Source of the DNA: Saccharibacillus kuerlensis DSM 22868
Lineage (GTDB): Bacteria > Bacillota > Bacilli > Paenibacillales > Paenibacillaceae
Length of the DNA: 64,000 nucleotides
Reading direction: 5' to 3'
Assembly (NCBI RefSeq): GCF_000378145.1
Contig: NZ_KB899291.1
Span: 1 to 64,000 of the forward strand
A program made the translations under genes and the position numbers. A model generated the notes under the pieces. That model made no database searches. It was not told the origin of the DNA and saw only the letters and a list, made by a program, of their open reading frames with translations. Position 1 is the stretch's first letter, and the number at the start of each line of letters is the position of its first letter. Positions 18,374-26,956 of this stretch are shown in pieces.

Positions 18374-19780
18374 ATGGACGAAAAAGTACAAAAAATGTTG
18401 CGGAGCGATGCCGAGGTCAACAGTGATCAGGCGGCCGGAATGTCCCGTGCCAAGCTGGATTCAGCGGTGCGAAGAGGAATCCGCGAAGGCAAGCTACGGG
18501 CTCGCCGCCGCTCGTTCTTCTATGCCTCCGGCGGAGTGCTTGCCTTTGCGGCGGCGCTGCTGCTGACTTTTGCTGCTCTGCAGCCTGCAGGGAATATGGC
18601 GGGTGATCCTACGGCTTCCGTTCAGCGAGATTGGGGAGAGTTCGAAGTGTTTCGGGAAAGTGCGGAAAATGATACTATGCTGACCGGCGCGTTGAACCGT
18701 GGAGAAATTCAACCTCTTGAGGCAGCGGTAGAAAAAAATGGGTATACCGTCACTCTGCACGGAGCTGTAGCGGACAGTCGGTCAATGATTCTGCTGTACA
18801 GCGTGAAGAATGATTCCGCAAATGCGGCGCTTTTGGATAACGCTGCGGTTGAGTACGAGGAGCCGGGATACGCAATGGGCAGTTCGTACAGCGGCGACAG
18901 ACGGGTAGCATCGGGCGAAACTTCGTATGAGATCGTGTCCGTTATATTGAATGGAGATATCGAGTATTCATCAGCCGCAGCGCTCAACCTGATCGTCACG
19001 ACCGATACCCCCGAGGCACTTCTGTCCAGCAGCTATAAATACCGGACAGAAATCAGCTTGCCGTTTGAATGGAATCCGAGTATGCTGGTCGCCAAAGAGC
19101 GCACATTGGAATATGACCGGGTTCTTACCGTAGACGGTCAGCAGATTCATGTTCTGCGCACTTTGTTGACACCAATTGGGACTTATGTCGATATCGCTTA
19201 CGACGATAATAACGCCAAAAAGATATTCAATGTCATTCGTCCGAGATTGTCCATTGTACATGATGGGAGAACTATGGAATTGATCTCGGACAGTTCTTTT
19301 TCAATAGGGGAATTGGACGGGGGAGAGTCGATACATTTCACCGGGGCTGTTCCGGAGAATGTCGATTCGGTCACGCTCGAAATCGACGGAATCTCGGCGC
19401 TGGAGCGCGAGAAGCTTAAACTCGTTATCGATACCGAGACCATGCGGGTATTGGAGGCGCCCGATGATAAAACCGGAGTGGAGCCGGCGGGACCGAGATA
19501 CGGCAAAGGAGTGATTGCAATCAAAAGAACCGGCGCACATGTGTCCGGCCTAGCCAGTAATATGCTGCTCGACAGCGTGTTTGAAGACGGAAGTGGGAAG
19601 CAGCACGATATGGAATCCGAGGGTCATCGCGGAGGTTCGACCGGTAGCATGAACGAGACGGAAGCGGAAACGTTTAGCTACTTCGATATCGGTGAAGAAA
19701 AGCTGCCGCAGCCGCTGACCTTCACCATCCAAAGTTATCCGAACCCGATTCTGGAAGCGGCTCGAATCCGAATCGATTGA
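18374..19780 (+). CDS. DUF4179 membrane protein, putative anti-sigma factor (module 2)
   Basis: 468 residues; AGGAGG 11 nt upstream of the ATG. The same plan as the product of 16150: cytoplasmic head with DSAVRRGIREGKLRARRR, one transmembrane helix (about 55-75), then an external beta-rich domain with TGALNRGEIQPLEAAVEKNGYTVTLHG and the closing LPQPLTFTIQSYP. Only the external sensor portion is strongly diverged from module 1, which suggests two different signals with parallel sigma outputs. Confidence 0.8.
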   Translation: MDEKVQKMLRSDAEVNSDQAAGMSRAKLDSAVRRGIREGKLRARRRSFFYASGGVLAFAAALLLTFAALQPAGNMAGDPTASVQRDWGEFEVFRESAENDTMLTGALNRGEIQPLEAAVEKNGYTVTLHGAVADSRSMILLYSVKNDSANAALLDNAAVEYEEPGYAMGSSYSGDRRVASGETSYEIVSVILNGDIEYSSAAALNLIVTTDTPEALLSSSYKYRTEISLPFEWNPSMLVAKERTLEYDRVLTVDGQQIHVLRTLLTPIGTYVDIAYDDNNAKKIFNVIRPRLSIVHDGRTMELISDSSFSIGELDGGESIHFTGAVPENVDSVTLEIDGISALEREKLKLVIDTETMRVLEAPDDKTGVEPAGPRYGKGVIAIKRTGAHVSGLASNMLLDSVFEDGSGKQHDMESEGHRGGSTGSMNETEAETFSYFDIGEEKLPQPLTFTIQSYPNPILEAARIRID

Positions 19781-19802
19781 TCCGGACGCCCAACATTGAC
19801 GA

Positions 19803-19831
19803 TTGCCCCTCAGACCAACTTTCGTTATAGT
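19803..19831 (+). promoter_or_regulatory. SigA-type promoter of the coiled-coil gene
   Basis: TTGCCC (19803-19808), 17-bp spacer, TATAGT (19826-19831), about 28 bp before the ATG at 19860. Confidence 0.55.
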
Positions 19832-19859
19832 AATAAAAAACGAAAAGAGGAGCGGAAAT

Positions 19860-20087
19860 ATGACCTATTCGCAGCGAGGCAGTTCGCAAGCCGGCACTTC
19901 TTCAAATATTGCGCATCTGGAATATCGGATCGGCGAGTTGAATGACCGAGTAGAGCGGCTGCACGGGGAAATCGAAGCGACTACAGGCGGATCGGAAGAG
20001 CGGATGGTCGATCTGAGAGCCGAATTGGAGCAGGCGCAAAAAGAACTTGGTGAATTGCAAAACGAACTCGAGGCATATGAGGAATAA
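19860..20087 (+). CDS. Small coiled-coil protein
   Basis: 75 residues; AGAGGAG 6 nt before the ATG. A Ser/Gln-rich head of about 15 residues is followed by a heptad-patterned coiled coil almost to the end (IAHLEYRIGELNDRVERL; DLRAELEQAQKELGELQ). It has no cysteine or membrane segment. The terminator stem overlaps its last codons. Function unknown; the protein probably oligomerises. Confidence 0.65.
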   Translation: MTYSQRGSSQAGTSSNIAHLEYRIGELNDRVERLHGEIEATTGGSEERMVDLRAELEQAQKELGELQNELEAYEE

Positions 20088-20106
20088 TGCCGCGAGTTCG
20101 TTTTTG
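20062..20106 (+). terminator. Terminator overlapping the coiled-coil gene 3' end
   Basis: AACGAACTCG.GGCAT pairs with ATGCC.CGAGTTCGTT; T5 follows. The left arm is coding. Confidence 0.75.
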
Positions 20107-20165
20107 TATCCGATATGTCCAGGCTGGAAAGCGGTGTGCTGCAAGTGATTATAGACTATAGGGTG

Positions 20166-21095
20166 TTAACCTTGAGAGTCTGGTCTCAGCGCATCCCGAT
20201 AATAGAGCCGGAATAAGATGTCCTGATTATAATTGCCAAAGCCGCTTCCGAATAACGTAACGCCGCCCACATGCTGTGCATTTTCGCGTACGCCGATACG
20301 GAATTTCCATTCTTTGCTCGACGGCGATATCTGGTCGAGCGTAACGGAAGACAGCGGTGTCCCGTCCATATAAGTACCGCTGCGGTCGATCTTGAGTCTT
20401 TTCAGCAGCCCATATTGATTAATATCATTCGGCCACCAGGCAGGGGTCAAATTGCCGCGCCGCGCTCCGTAATCGCCCGGGCTTGTCCATGTACCGAGTT
20501 CGACTCCGTTCAGGTGGAATGTGATGTCGGACGGCCAGTTCTCATCAATTCCCGGCGCCTCGGATGAAATTTCCATAGAAATCTCCAGTTCCTCCGGCGT
20601 TTGACTCGAAAGCAGGAAGTTTGGGGCGCGATATTCAACGAAACCTTGTCCAAACCAGAGAATAGAGGCGCTTACCCTTTCCGGTGACAAGAAAAATCGG
20701 GGATCGTCGAACTGACCGATCATCTTCTCTGTCGTAGCGAGACCACAGGTCGGATGAACCTCCCAGTCTGTAAAATGGCCGATCGGCACATTGACCGGAT
20801 GAACGGAGCGTCGGTCGCTGCCCGCTTTCGGCAAAATGATTTCGATCCGGTCCTCGGCCAGCGAGCAGACTTTGCGCGCGCCGCCCCGTCCGGACATTCG
20901 CTCCGTGCGAATCAATCCGGCTGTCTCCAGCTTGCGCACATGCATGGTCATGATCGCGCTGCTGAGTCCCGATGCTTCGGCCAGCTCGCGCACATTCATT
21001 GGCCGTTCAGCGAGCAGCGCCAACAGATTGAGACGAACTTTGCTGGCGAGTGCCTCGTAAACCGGCAGCGATTGTTCGGTAATATCCAGTTCCAT
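20166..21095 (-). CDS. ArsR-type winged-helix regulator with a large C-terminal domain
   Basis: 309 residues, starting at the ATG after GGAGGAAGCC. Residues 1-85 form an ArsR-like winged helix (ALASKVRLNLLALLAERPMNVRELAEASGLSSAIMTMHVRKLETAGLI). About 220 residues follow with no metal-site cysteines, rich in aromatic and beta-forming segments (WFGQGFVEYRAPNFLL; WWPNDINQYGLLKRL). Paenibacillaceae have many such long ArsR-like regulators beside sugar genes, and the C-terminal part may bind a carbohydrate. The target is not evident; the divergent lactonase gene is one candidate. Confidence 0.75.
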   Translation of the reverse strand: MELDITEQSLPVYEALASKVRLNLLALLAERPMNVRELAEASGLSSAIMTMHVRKLETAGLIRTERMSGRGGARKVCSLAEDRIEIILPKAGSDRRSVHPVNVPIGHFTDWEVHPTCGLATTEKMIGQFDDPRFFLSPERVSASILWFGQGFVEYRAPNFLLSSQTPEELEISMEISSEAPGIDENWPSDITFHLNGVELGTWTSPGDYGARRGNLTPAWWPNDINQYGLLKRLKIDRSGTYMDGTPLSSVTLDQISPSSKEWKFRIGVRENAQHVGGVTLFGSGFGNYNQDILFRLYYRDALRPDSQG

Positions 21096-21428
21096 GGCTT
21101 CCTCCAAATAGCAATAATTTTCAACTTTCCGATAAGTTAAGGCATGCGTGAGCACGCCCGGCGTCTTCCTACCAGTATATAATGCCGAACGTTCAAAAGC
21201 ACGAGTTAAGAACTTATTTCGTAAAAACCAAGCCCAGCAGCCGTAGGAGCTGCAAGGCTATAGGAAATACAACTTCTGCTAATCGGCGTTAATAGCGGAA
21301 AATCAGTCTAGCATTTATCGAATATAGGCGAATTTTAGCGAATTGGTTTCAGAACGGAGTTCTTCTCGTTAATAATGAAGCATAAAGCGGCTTTATAAGG
21401 TGAAGCTGCGAAAAAGGAGAATGAAGAT
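21096..21428. other. Divergent intergenic region, no gene seen
   Basis: It separates the ArsR-type gene from the lactonase gene. It is AT-richer than its flanks and carries short repeats of the form GCGAATT/AATCGGCG, but no convincing ORF, RNA or palindrome. Promoters of both genes must lie here. Confidence 0.5.
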
Positions 21429-22490
21429 ATGACGGCAGTCGACGGAAAAAAACATTTTTACGTAGGAACTTACGCCTCGCAAGAAGAGGAAGGTTTGTTC
21501 CATTGTACGTTGGATCGAAGCAGCGGAGAAATGCACGTTGTCTCTGGTATAAGCGGTATCGAAAATCCTTCATATTTGAGAGCGAGTGCTGAACTCGAAA
21601 ACATATATGCCGTGAGCGAAAAAGAATACGGCGAAATTTTTGTTTATACCATTGATTCGGAAAACGGCGAGCTGCGTCTGTATGACCGCAAGCCTTCAGA
21701 AGGGATATCGCCATGCTTCGTCGATACGACGCCGGATGGACGCACGCTGTTGGCGGCCAATTACGGCGGCTGCGTTGTGGCGCTTGCAATCCGAGACCGA
21801 GGCTTGTTAGAGCAGGCAAGCAGAGTCCAGCATGCGGGCGAGGGACCCAATAACGAAAGACAGGAAGGCCCGCATCCTCACTCATTCGTGTCTTCGCCCG
21901 ATGGTGTATTTCTGTTTGCAGCCGACCTTGGCGCCGACCGGATTGTGAAGTATACGTTGGAAGACGAGCGTCTGTTCAAGCAGGACGATACCGAGCTGCC
22001 GCCGGTCACAGGGCCGAGAACATTCGTTTTTCATCCAAGCGGCAGATGGGCCTACGTATCCGGAGAGCTGGATAACACGGTAACAGCCTTCGAGTATGAC
22101 CCGCCAAGCGGCCGACTCAAGGTGATGCAGCGCGAACTGCTGCTGCCTGAAGATCGGGCGGCGGACCCGAACAATACGGCTGCGCATGCGGCCGTATCGC
22201 CCTGCGGAAGATTTGTGTACGTGTCGAACCGCGGAGACGACAGCATCACTCAATTTGAAGTGAACTCCGATAGTGGAAGGCTGACGTTGGTTGAACGAGT
22301 GCCGTCGGGAGGACAAATTCCGCGTCACTTCGCTATTATGGACGGTTTCTTATTGGTGGCCAATCAGGAGAGCGGCAGCGTTGTATCTTTTGCCATCGGC
22401 GAGGAAGACGGCAGGTTGACCCCGACTGGATATTCGCTTGCTCTGAACCGTCCGGTCTGCATATGTCCTCTCCCGGAAATCAAGCACTGA
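21429..22490 (+). CDS. Lactonase-family beta-propeller protein (6-phosphogluconolactonase-like)
   Basis: 353 residues; AAAGGAG precedes the ATG by about 10 nt. Seven-bladed propeller of the YkgB/YbhE type: FYVGTYASQEEEGLF at the start, NPSYLRAS, PHPHSFV-type Ca/substrate segment GPHPHSFVSSPDG, HPSGRWAYV, RFVYVSNRGDDSI, GQIPRHFAI. Homologs hydrolyse 6-phosphogluconolactone in the oxidative pentose phosphate pathway, but many propeller relatives have other lactone substrates, so the reaction is likely but not certain. Confidence 0.85.
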   Translation: MTAVDGKKHFYVGTYASQEEEGLFHCTLDRSSGEMHVVSGISGIENPSYLRASAELENIYAVSEKEYGEIFVYTIDSENGELRLYDRKPSEGISPCFVDTTPDGRTLLAANYGGCVVALAIRDRGLLEQASRVQHAGEGPNNERQEGPHPHSFVSSPDGVFLFAADLGADRIVKYTLEDERLFKQDDTELPPVTGPRTFVFHPSGRWAYVSGELDNTVTAFEYDPPSGRLKVMQRELLLPEDRAADPNNTAAHAAVSPCGRFVYVSNRGDDSITQFEVNSDSGRLTLVERVPSGGQIPRHFAIMDGFLLVANQESGSVVSFAIGEEDGRLTPTGYSLALNRPVCICPLPEIKH

Positions 22491-22526
22491 ATCGGACGTT
22501 TCTGTGGTGAAAAAGGAGGACAGGCG

Positions 22527-22979
22527 ATGAAGAAGTTCGATTACGATCTCGACTACGAGCAGCTTGACCTGAGGAAACATCCTGAACTGTATAGGGTGGG
22601 ACGAGGCGAGCAGGGCGTCTTGCTCGTTCAGCCTTACAAAAATGAAATTTTGCCGCATTGGCGCTTCAAGACACCGGATATCGCGCGCGAATCATCGGAG
22701 AAGATCTATGCGATGTTTTTAACCTATAAGGAAGAAGGCGACTTTATAGGGATGGACATGGCGCGGAAGTTTTTGCAGATGGGCTATACAAGGGCACGGC
22801 GTTATACGAATTACAAAGGCGGAAGAAAATACGCGGAGAATGGGAGTCTGTCGATTCGCAAAGGCGATCCGCAGAAGGCGGAGTCGGCGGCGATCTTCAA
22901 AGAAGCATGGGAACGAGCGAAAACGGACCCGGATTATATACGCATGATGGAGGAGCATCGGTCAAAATACGAGCAATGA
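22527..22979 (+). CDS. DUF4385 family protein
   Basis: 150 residues; AAGGAGG upstream. The sequence opens FDYDLDYEQLDLRKHPELYRVGRGEQGVLLVQPYK and continues WRFKTPDIARESSEKIYAMF and FIGMDMARKFLQMGYTRARRY, all hallmarks of DUF4385. It is cytoplasmic and without known function. It lies 36 bp after the lactonase gene on the same strand and is probably co-transcribed with it. Confidence 0.8.
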   Translation: MKKFDYDLDYEQLDLRKHPELYRVGRGEQGVLLVQPYKNEILPHWRFKTPDIARESSEKIYAMFLTYKEEGDFIGMDMARKFLQMGYTRARRYTNYKGGRKYAENGSLSIRKGDPQKAESAAIFKEAWERAKTDPDYIRMMEEHRSKYEQ

Positions 22980-23049
22980 TAGTTGTGAAAGTATTGGATT
23001 TTAATGCAGCGTCGTTCAGTTAAAGAGATACAAAGTAGTTAAAGGGGGC

Positions 23050-23084
23050 AAAAAGGCCGGTGAGCACAATGCTCCCGGCCTTGC
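23050..23084 (-). terminator. Terminator for the 23.2-kb membrane-protein gene
   Basis: Read on the minus strand, GGCCGGGAGCA / TGCTCaCCGGCC is followed by TTTTTG. Confidence 0.7.
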
Positions 23085-23260
23085 TGTCGTACTCAATGTT
23101 AATTTGCAGTCCTGAGCTGCAAACCGGCCTTGCTGCCATATGCCGTACCCGGTGCGGATCTGCGGCCTGCAAATTGGTCTTAATGCCGAAGATCGGCTAT
23201 GTACGGTAGGCTGATGTACTGTTGTAACCCGAGCACGGGGTTCGAATCATTCCGCTGTAT

Positions 23261-24196
23261 TCAACGGGGCGCAAACACCGTCTTCGTCTCGCTGCTGGCA
23301 GAGGTGGAGGCGGCTTCCTGTGAAGAGGTACCGCGCGGACCGAGAGGCGCGGTATATTCTTCTTCAGCGCTCCACTTGGCAGAGGAGGGAAGCTGCGGCA
23401 CCGCTTCTGCCGGATGCAGCTGCGGCGAGAGGCCAGCATAGGGCCGTTCGCGCCGCTTGGCGTCGACATGCCGCAGCGCCCGGAAACCGAACGCCGCCAG
23501 CACGAACTGCGCGGCGAGCAGCCAGGGCGCCGCTTCCGCATTCAGCGGCAGGTTCAGCAGCGCCGGAGCGGCTGCCAGGAGCGGCACGACGCGCCGCAGC
23601 ACGGGCCGTTCGGCCCGATAGCCCGGCTCAAGCAGCCGGGCGGCGAGCAGTGCCGCCAGCAGCCAGGAGAGCAGGCGGCACAGTGGCAGCCACGAGGAGC
23701 CGTCGATCTCCGGCTCCCGGGCGAACTGCCAACCGGCGGCTCCAGCGGCCGCCAGCAGTGCCGGCACAAGTGCCGGCTTCAGCAGGCGCAGGAATCCGCC
23801 GCCCCAGGATGGCCGTTCTTCCATCTCGAGCAGCACACCGAGCTCGTGACGAGTCCGTTCCAATTCACGGTGCAGCGCCTCATGCAGCAGCGGCAGACGT
23901 GTCGAACCTCCTTCGTGCAAATACAGGGCCAACTGGCCGTCCAGTTCCGATGCAAATCCCTGCATGCCCTGACAGAGCAGCAGTCGTTCCCGAAGCCGAC
24001 TCTGCAGTGCGGCCGAAGGTGCCGAACCCGGTACAGCAAGCGCTTCATCAAGCGCGGCAGCTGCCATTCCCAGCGATTCCAGCGCTGCGCGAAGACGCCT
24101 TTCGCGGCTTGCAGCGCGCCGGCTCATAGCCCGGCGGGTCTGCTCGTAGATCCATATCGCAAACGCGGCTGTTGCCAACCAGACGTACGTTTCCAT
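23261..24196 (-). CDS. Membrane protein of unknown function, very GC-rich
   Basis: 311 residues from the ATG behind GAGAGGAAGG; an open frame extends 100 codons further upstream but without a start signal. N-terminal hydrophobic segment METYVWLATAAFAIWIY, a cytoplasmic helical region of about 140 residues rich in Arg/Leu/Ala, then three or four membrane helices (about 155-265) and a disordered Ser/Ala tail. Codon use is far more GC-rich than in adjacent genes. No family recognised. The plus-strand frames opposite it are antisense shadows. Confidence 0.55.
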   Translation of the reverse strand: METYVWLATAAFAIWIYEQTRRAMSRRAASRERRLRAALESLGMAAAALDEALAVPGSAPSAALQSRLRERLLLCQGMQGFASELDGQLALYLHEGGSTRLPLLHEALHRELERTRHELGVLLEMEERPSWGGGFLRLLKPALVPALLAAAGAAGWQFAREPEIDGSSWLPLCRLLSWLLAALLAARLLEPGYRAERPVLRRVVPLLAAAPALLNLPLNAEAAPWLLAAQFVLAAFGFRALRHVDAKRRERPYAGLSPQLHPAEAVPQLPSSAKWSAEEEYTAPLGPRGTSSQEAASTSASSETKTVFAPR

Positions 24197-24419
24197 TTCG
24201 ATTCGCCTTCCTCTCGCATAACCTGTCCTCTCCACTATTACACAAGCATGCGGGCTCTTCAAGCTGCAATAAAGCGAATTCATGGACAAAGCGTTCGGGC
24301 ACGGGTACAATTCGGGACGCGGGGACAATATGCGAAGGTGGACGAAGGTCCGATCGTCGGGGAAACGGGTATAACAATAAGGAAGCCGAACCGGCAAAAA
24401 AACGGCTGTAGGAGGCCAA

Positions 24420-25082
24420 ATGAAAGGACGGGAAATAATAATGGAAATGATGAAGATATTGGTGCTTGGAGCAGAAGGCCCAGTCGGCCGCCACATTGTG
24501 AAGGAAGCTCTGAAACGGAAGTGTGAGGTGACGGTGCTGCTGAGAGATCCGTCGCTGTTTAACGAAGAACATGCGGCACTTCATATCCGTACGGGTGACC
24601 TGCTGGCGCCTGGAGCAATCGCTTCTGCGGCTGTGGGCTGCGACGCGGTTCTGAGTGCATTCGGTTCGGAACCGGGCGAGGGTCCGCTTCTTCCGGAAGC
24701 GGCGCGCCTGATTATTGAAGGTACACGCGAGGCAGGCGTAAGCCGCCTCATTATTGCAGGAGGTTCGGGCACACTGCTGACAGCGCCGGGCGTCCGGCTG
24801 ATGGACAGCCCGGATTACCCGGAAGAGCTGCTTCCGCTGGCCCAGGCGCATGCCGACGCTTACGACATTTTTGCGCAGAGCGATCTGGAATGGACCTATG
24901 TCAGCCCGGCGGCATGGATTGAGCCAGGAAGACGCACCGGCAATTTCCGTATCGGAACGACACTGCTTGTCACGGACGACGAAGGGCACAGCCGGATCAG
25001 CGTCGAAGATTTCGCGGCAGCGATCATCGATGAGCTGGACGACCCGAACTTTATCCGTTCGCGCTTCACAGTAGCTTATTAA
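24420..25082 (+). CDS. NAD(P)-binding Rossmann oxidoreductase (SDR, NmrA/YwnB-like)
   Basis: 220 residues. GGAGG sits only 4 nt before this ATG, so the true start may be the ATG at 24441, which gives 213 residues. The nucleotide-binding loop LVLGAEGPVGRHIVKEAL is near the N-terminus and the LIIAGGSGTL strand follows; WTYVSPAAWIEPG resembles the substrate-side segment of atypical SDRs. There is no YxxxK catalytic pair, as in NmrA-like members. Probably a redox-sensing or small flavin/quinone-related reductase; the substrate is unknown. Confidence 0.75.
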   Translation: MKGREIIMEMMKILVLGAEGPVGRHIVKEALKRKCEVTVLLRDPSLFNEEHAALHIRTGDLLAPGAIASAAVGCDAVLSAFGSEPGEGPLLPEAARLIIEGTREAGVSRLIIAGGSGTLLTAPGVRLMDSPDYPEELLPLAQAHADAYDIFAQSDLEWTYVSPAAWIEPGRRTGNFRIGTTLLVTDDEGHSRISVEDFAAAIIDELDDPNFIRSRFTVAY

Positions 25083-25138
25083 ACGGCTGCACGGCGCGCA
25101 GAAGACGATCGTGACCTGAAAAGGAGAGTGATCCGACC

Positions 25139-26797
25139 ATGCAAATCGTAACGGCGCAGCAGATGAAACAGATTGACCGCTACACAATCGATGAGCTGGG
25201 CATTCCTGCTTTGGCACTGATGGAATCCGCAGGCCGGGCAGTTGCCGAAGAAGTGTTGGATTTATGCCGCAGCCGCCGGGGGATGGCCGAAGACGGGAGA
25301 ACAGGGGCGGGTACACGGCCGGACGGTTCGCTCAAGCGCGGGGTAACTTCGGACAATCCGATATTTGAGGATGACTTGATCGCACCTTTTGACGGAGCTG
25401 AGCGCGAGCATTGGCTTATTCTGACCGGCAAAGGCAATAATGGAGGCGATGGTTTGGCGGCCGCACGTTACCTGCAGGATGCCGGTGTCCGGGTGTCGAT
25501 TCTCTGTGCCGAGTCTCCAGATCGCTTCACGGAGGAAGCCGCCGTACAATTTGAAGCGGTACGGCGATCCGGCATTCTGATATTGGAGACGGGCCAAAAC
25601 CCAGCTGCAGCGGATTTCACCCCGTATACAGGTCTCGTCGATGCCCTGCTGGGCGTCGGGGCAAGCGGAGAACCGCGCGAACCGTATGCCGGGCTGATCA
25701 AGGCCGCCAACGGGAGCGGGCTGCCTATCGTAGCCGCTGACGTGCCGAGTGGTCTTGACGCGGACACGGGACAGACGCCGGAAGCTTGTATTCGGGCAGT
25801 GCGCACCGTATGTATCGCTTTTCTCAAAGCAGGACTGGTGCAGTACCCCGGAGCGGAAGCTGCCGGTGAGGTCAAGGTGCGGGCAGTCGGTATTCCGCAG
25901 CTGGCTTCTTCACGGATCGAAGAACGTTCGGATACTTACTTGATTACCGAGCGTTCGCTTCGTGTCACGCTGGGGATCGATACGTCACGTAAACGCGCAG
26001 AGGACAGTCATAAAGGAACTTACGGCCATGTACTGGTTGTCGGCGGCAGCCGCTTGATGAGCGGTGCCGGCTTTATGGCTTCGCGCGCCGCACTGCGTAT
26101 CGGCAGCGGGCTGGTGACATGGGCGCTGCCGAAAGCGCTGCTGCCGAATATCGTGGGTCATGTGCCTGAATTGATGGTAGCCGAAGCAGCGGAAGGCGAT
26201 GCTTGGAGACGCGATTCCGCCGGTACGATCTTGAAGCTGGCGGAGAGGATGGACGTCCTTGCCGTTGGTCCCGGGCTCGGCCGATTCGACGGCGATATGG
26301 ATTGGATGAAGGAGTTGTGGACCGGTTCGGATGTTCCGCTTGTGATTGACGCCGACGGTCTGAACATTTTGGCCGACGCAGGCGGCGCATTGAAAGATTG
26401 GGGTAGACGGGAAAACGTCGTCCTGACGCCGCACCCCGGCGAGATGGGCCGTCTCCTTGGGATACCGACCGCCGAACTGCAGAGAGACCGGATCGGGGCG
26501 GCACGCAAGTATGCTGCCGAATACGGCGTCACGCTTGTCCTGAAAGGAGCCCGTACGGTTGTTGCTTCGCCGGACGGAACGGTCTTTGTAAATACGACCG
26601 GTCATCCCGGAATGTCTACCGGCGGCACCGGAGACGTACTGACGGGAGCCATTTCAGGCTTAATCGCCCAAAAGCTCTCGCCGCTGCAGGCGGCTTCATT
26701 CGGCGTATATCTGCACGGACGTGCCGGCGAGCGTGCCGCGGAGCTGAGAGAACATCCTTCTTCGCTGTTGGCTGGAGACGTTATCGAAGCGCTGTAA
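25139..26797 (+). CDS. nnr: Bifunctional NAD(P)HX epimerase / ADP-dependent dehydratase
   Basis: 552 residues. The N-terminal YjeF_N epimerase (about 1-255) has MESAGRAVAEEV, TGKGNNGGDGLAAARYL and VAADVPSGLDADTG. The C-terminal carbohydrate-kinase-like dehydratase (about 270-550) has GHVLVVGGSRLMSGAG, AVGPGLG, LVIDADGLN, LTPHPGEMGRLLG and TGGTGDVLTGAI. Together they repair hydrated NADH and NADPH. An acidic insertion (about 40-75) enlarges the epimerase. It lies 56 bp after the SDR gene, possibly in one transcript. Confidence 0.95.
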   Translation: MQIVTAQQMKQIDRYTIDELGIPALALMESAGRAVAEEVLDLCRSRRGMAEDGRTGAGTRPDGSLKRGVTSDNPIFEDDLIAPFDGAEREHWLILTGKGNNGGDGLAAARYLQDAGVRVSILCAESPDRFTEEAAVQFEAVRRSGILILETGQNPAAADFTPYTGLVDALLGVGASGEPREPYAGLIKAANGSGLPIVAADVPSGLDADTGQTPEACIRAVRTVCIAFLKAGLVQYPGAEAAGEVKVRAVGIPQLASSRIEERSDTYLITERSLRVTLGIDTSRKRAEDSHKGTYGHVLVVGGSRLMSGAGFMASRAALRIGSGLVTWALPKALLPNIVGHVPELMVAEAAEGDAWRRDSAGTILKLAERMDVLAVGPGLGRFDGDMDWMKELWTGSDVPLVIDADGLNILADAGGALKDWGRRENVVLTPHPGEMGRLLGIPTAELQRDRIGAARKYAAEYGVTLVLKGARTVVASPDGTVFVNTTGHPGMSTGGTGDVLTGAISGLIAQKLSPLQAASFGVYLHGRAGERAAELREHPSSLLAGDVIEAL

Positions 26798-26848
26798 GAA
26801 GGATTGTATATTTAATTAAACAGTTCGTACAGAGCAGCGGATATGAAG

Positions 26849-26890
26849 AAAAGCCGGCTTTTCCCTTTTGGAGGGAAAGCCGGCTTTCTT
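26849..26890. terminator. Bidirectional terminator between nnr and the chemoreceptor
   Basis: AAAGCCGGCTTT.CCC pairs with GGGAAAGCCGGCTTT; A/T-rich on both sides, between convergent genes. Confidence 0.8.
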
Positions 26891-26956
26891 GGTTCAAAGA
26901 CTTAAAATGTCTGCTTATAGGTAATCTGAAACTGCTGTACCTGCTGCATCATCTAT

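Noticed and set aside
23320-24526. Long plus-strand frames opposite the GC-rich membrane-protein gene
   Set aside because: Low-complexity Arg/Ala/Gln translation and no ribosome site; the minus strand has a ribosome site, membrane helices and a terminator.
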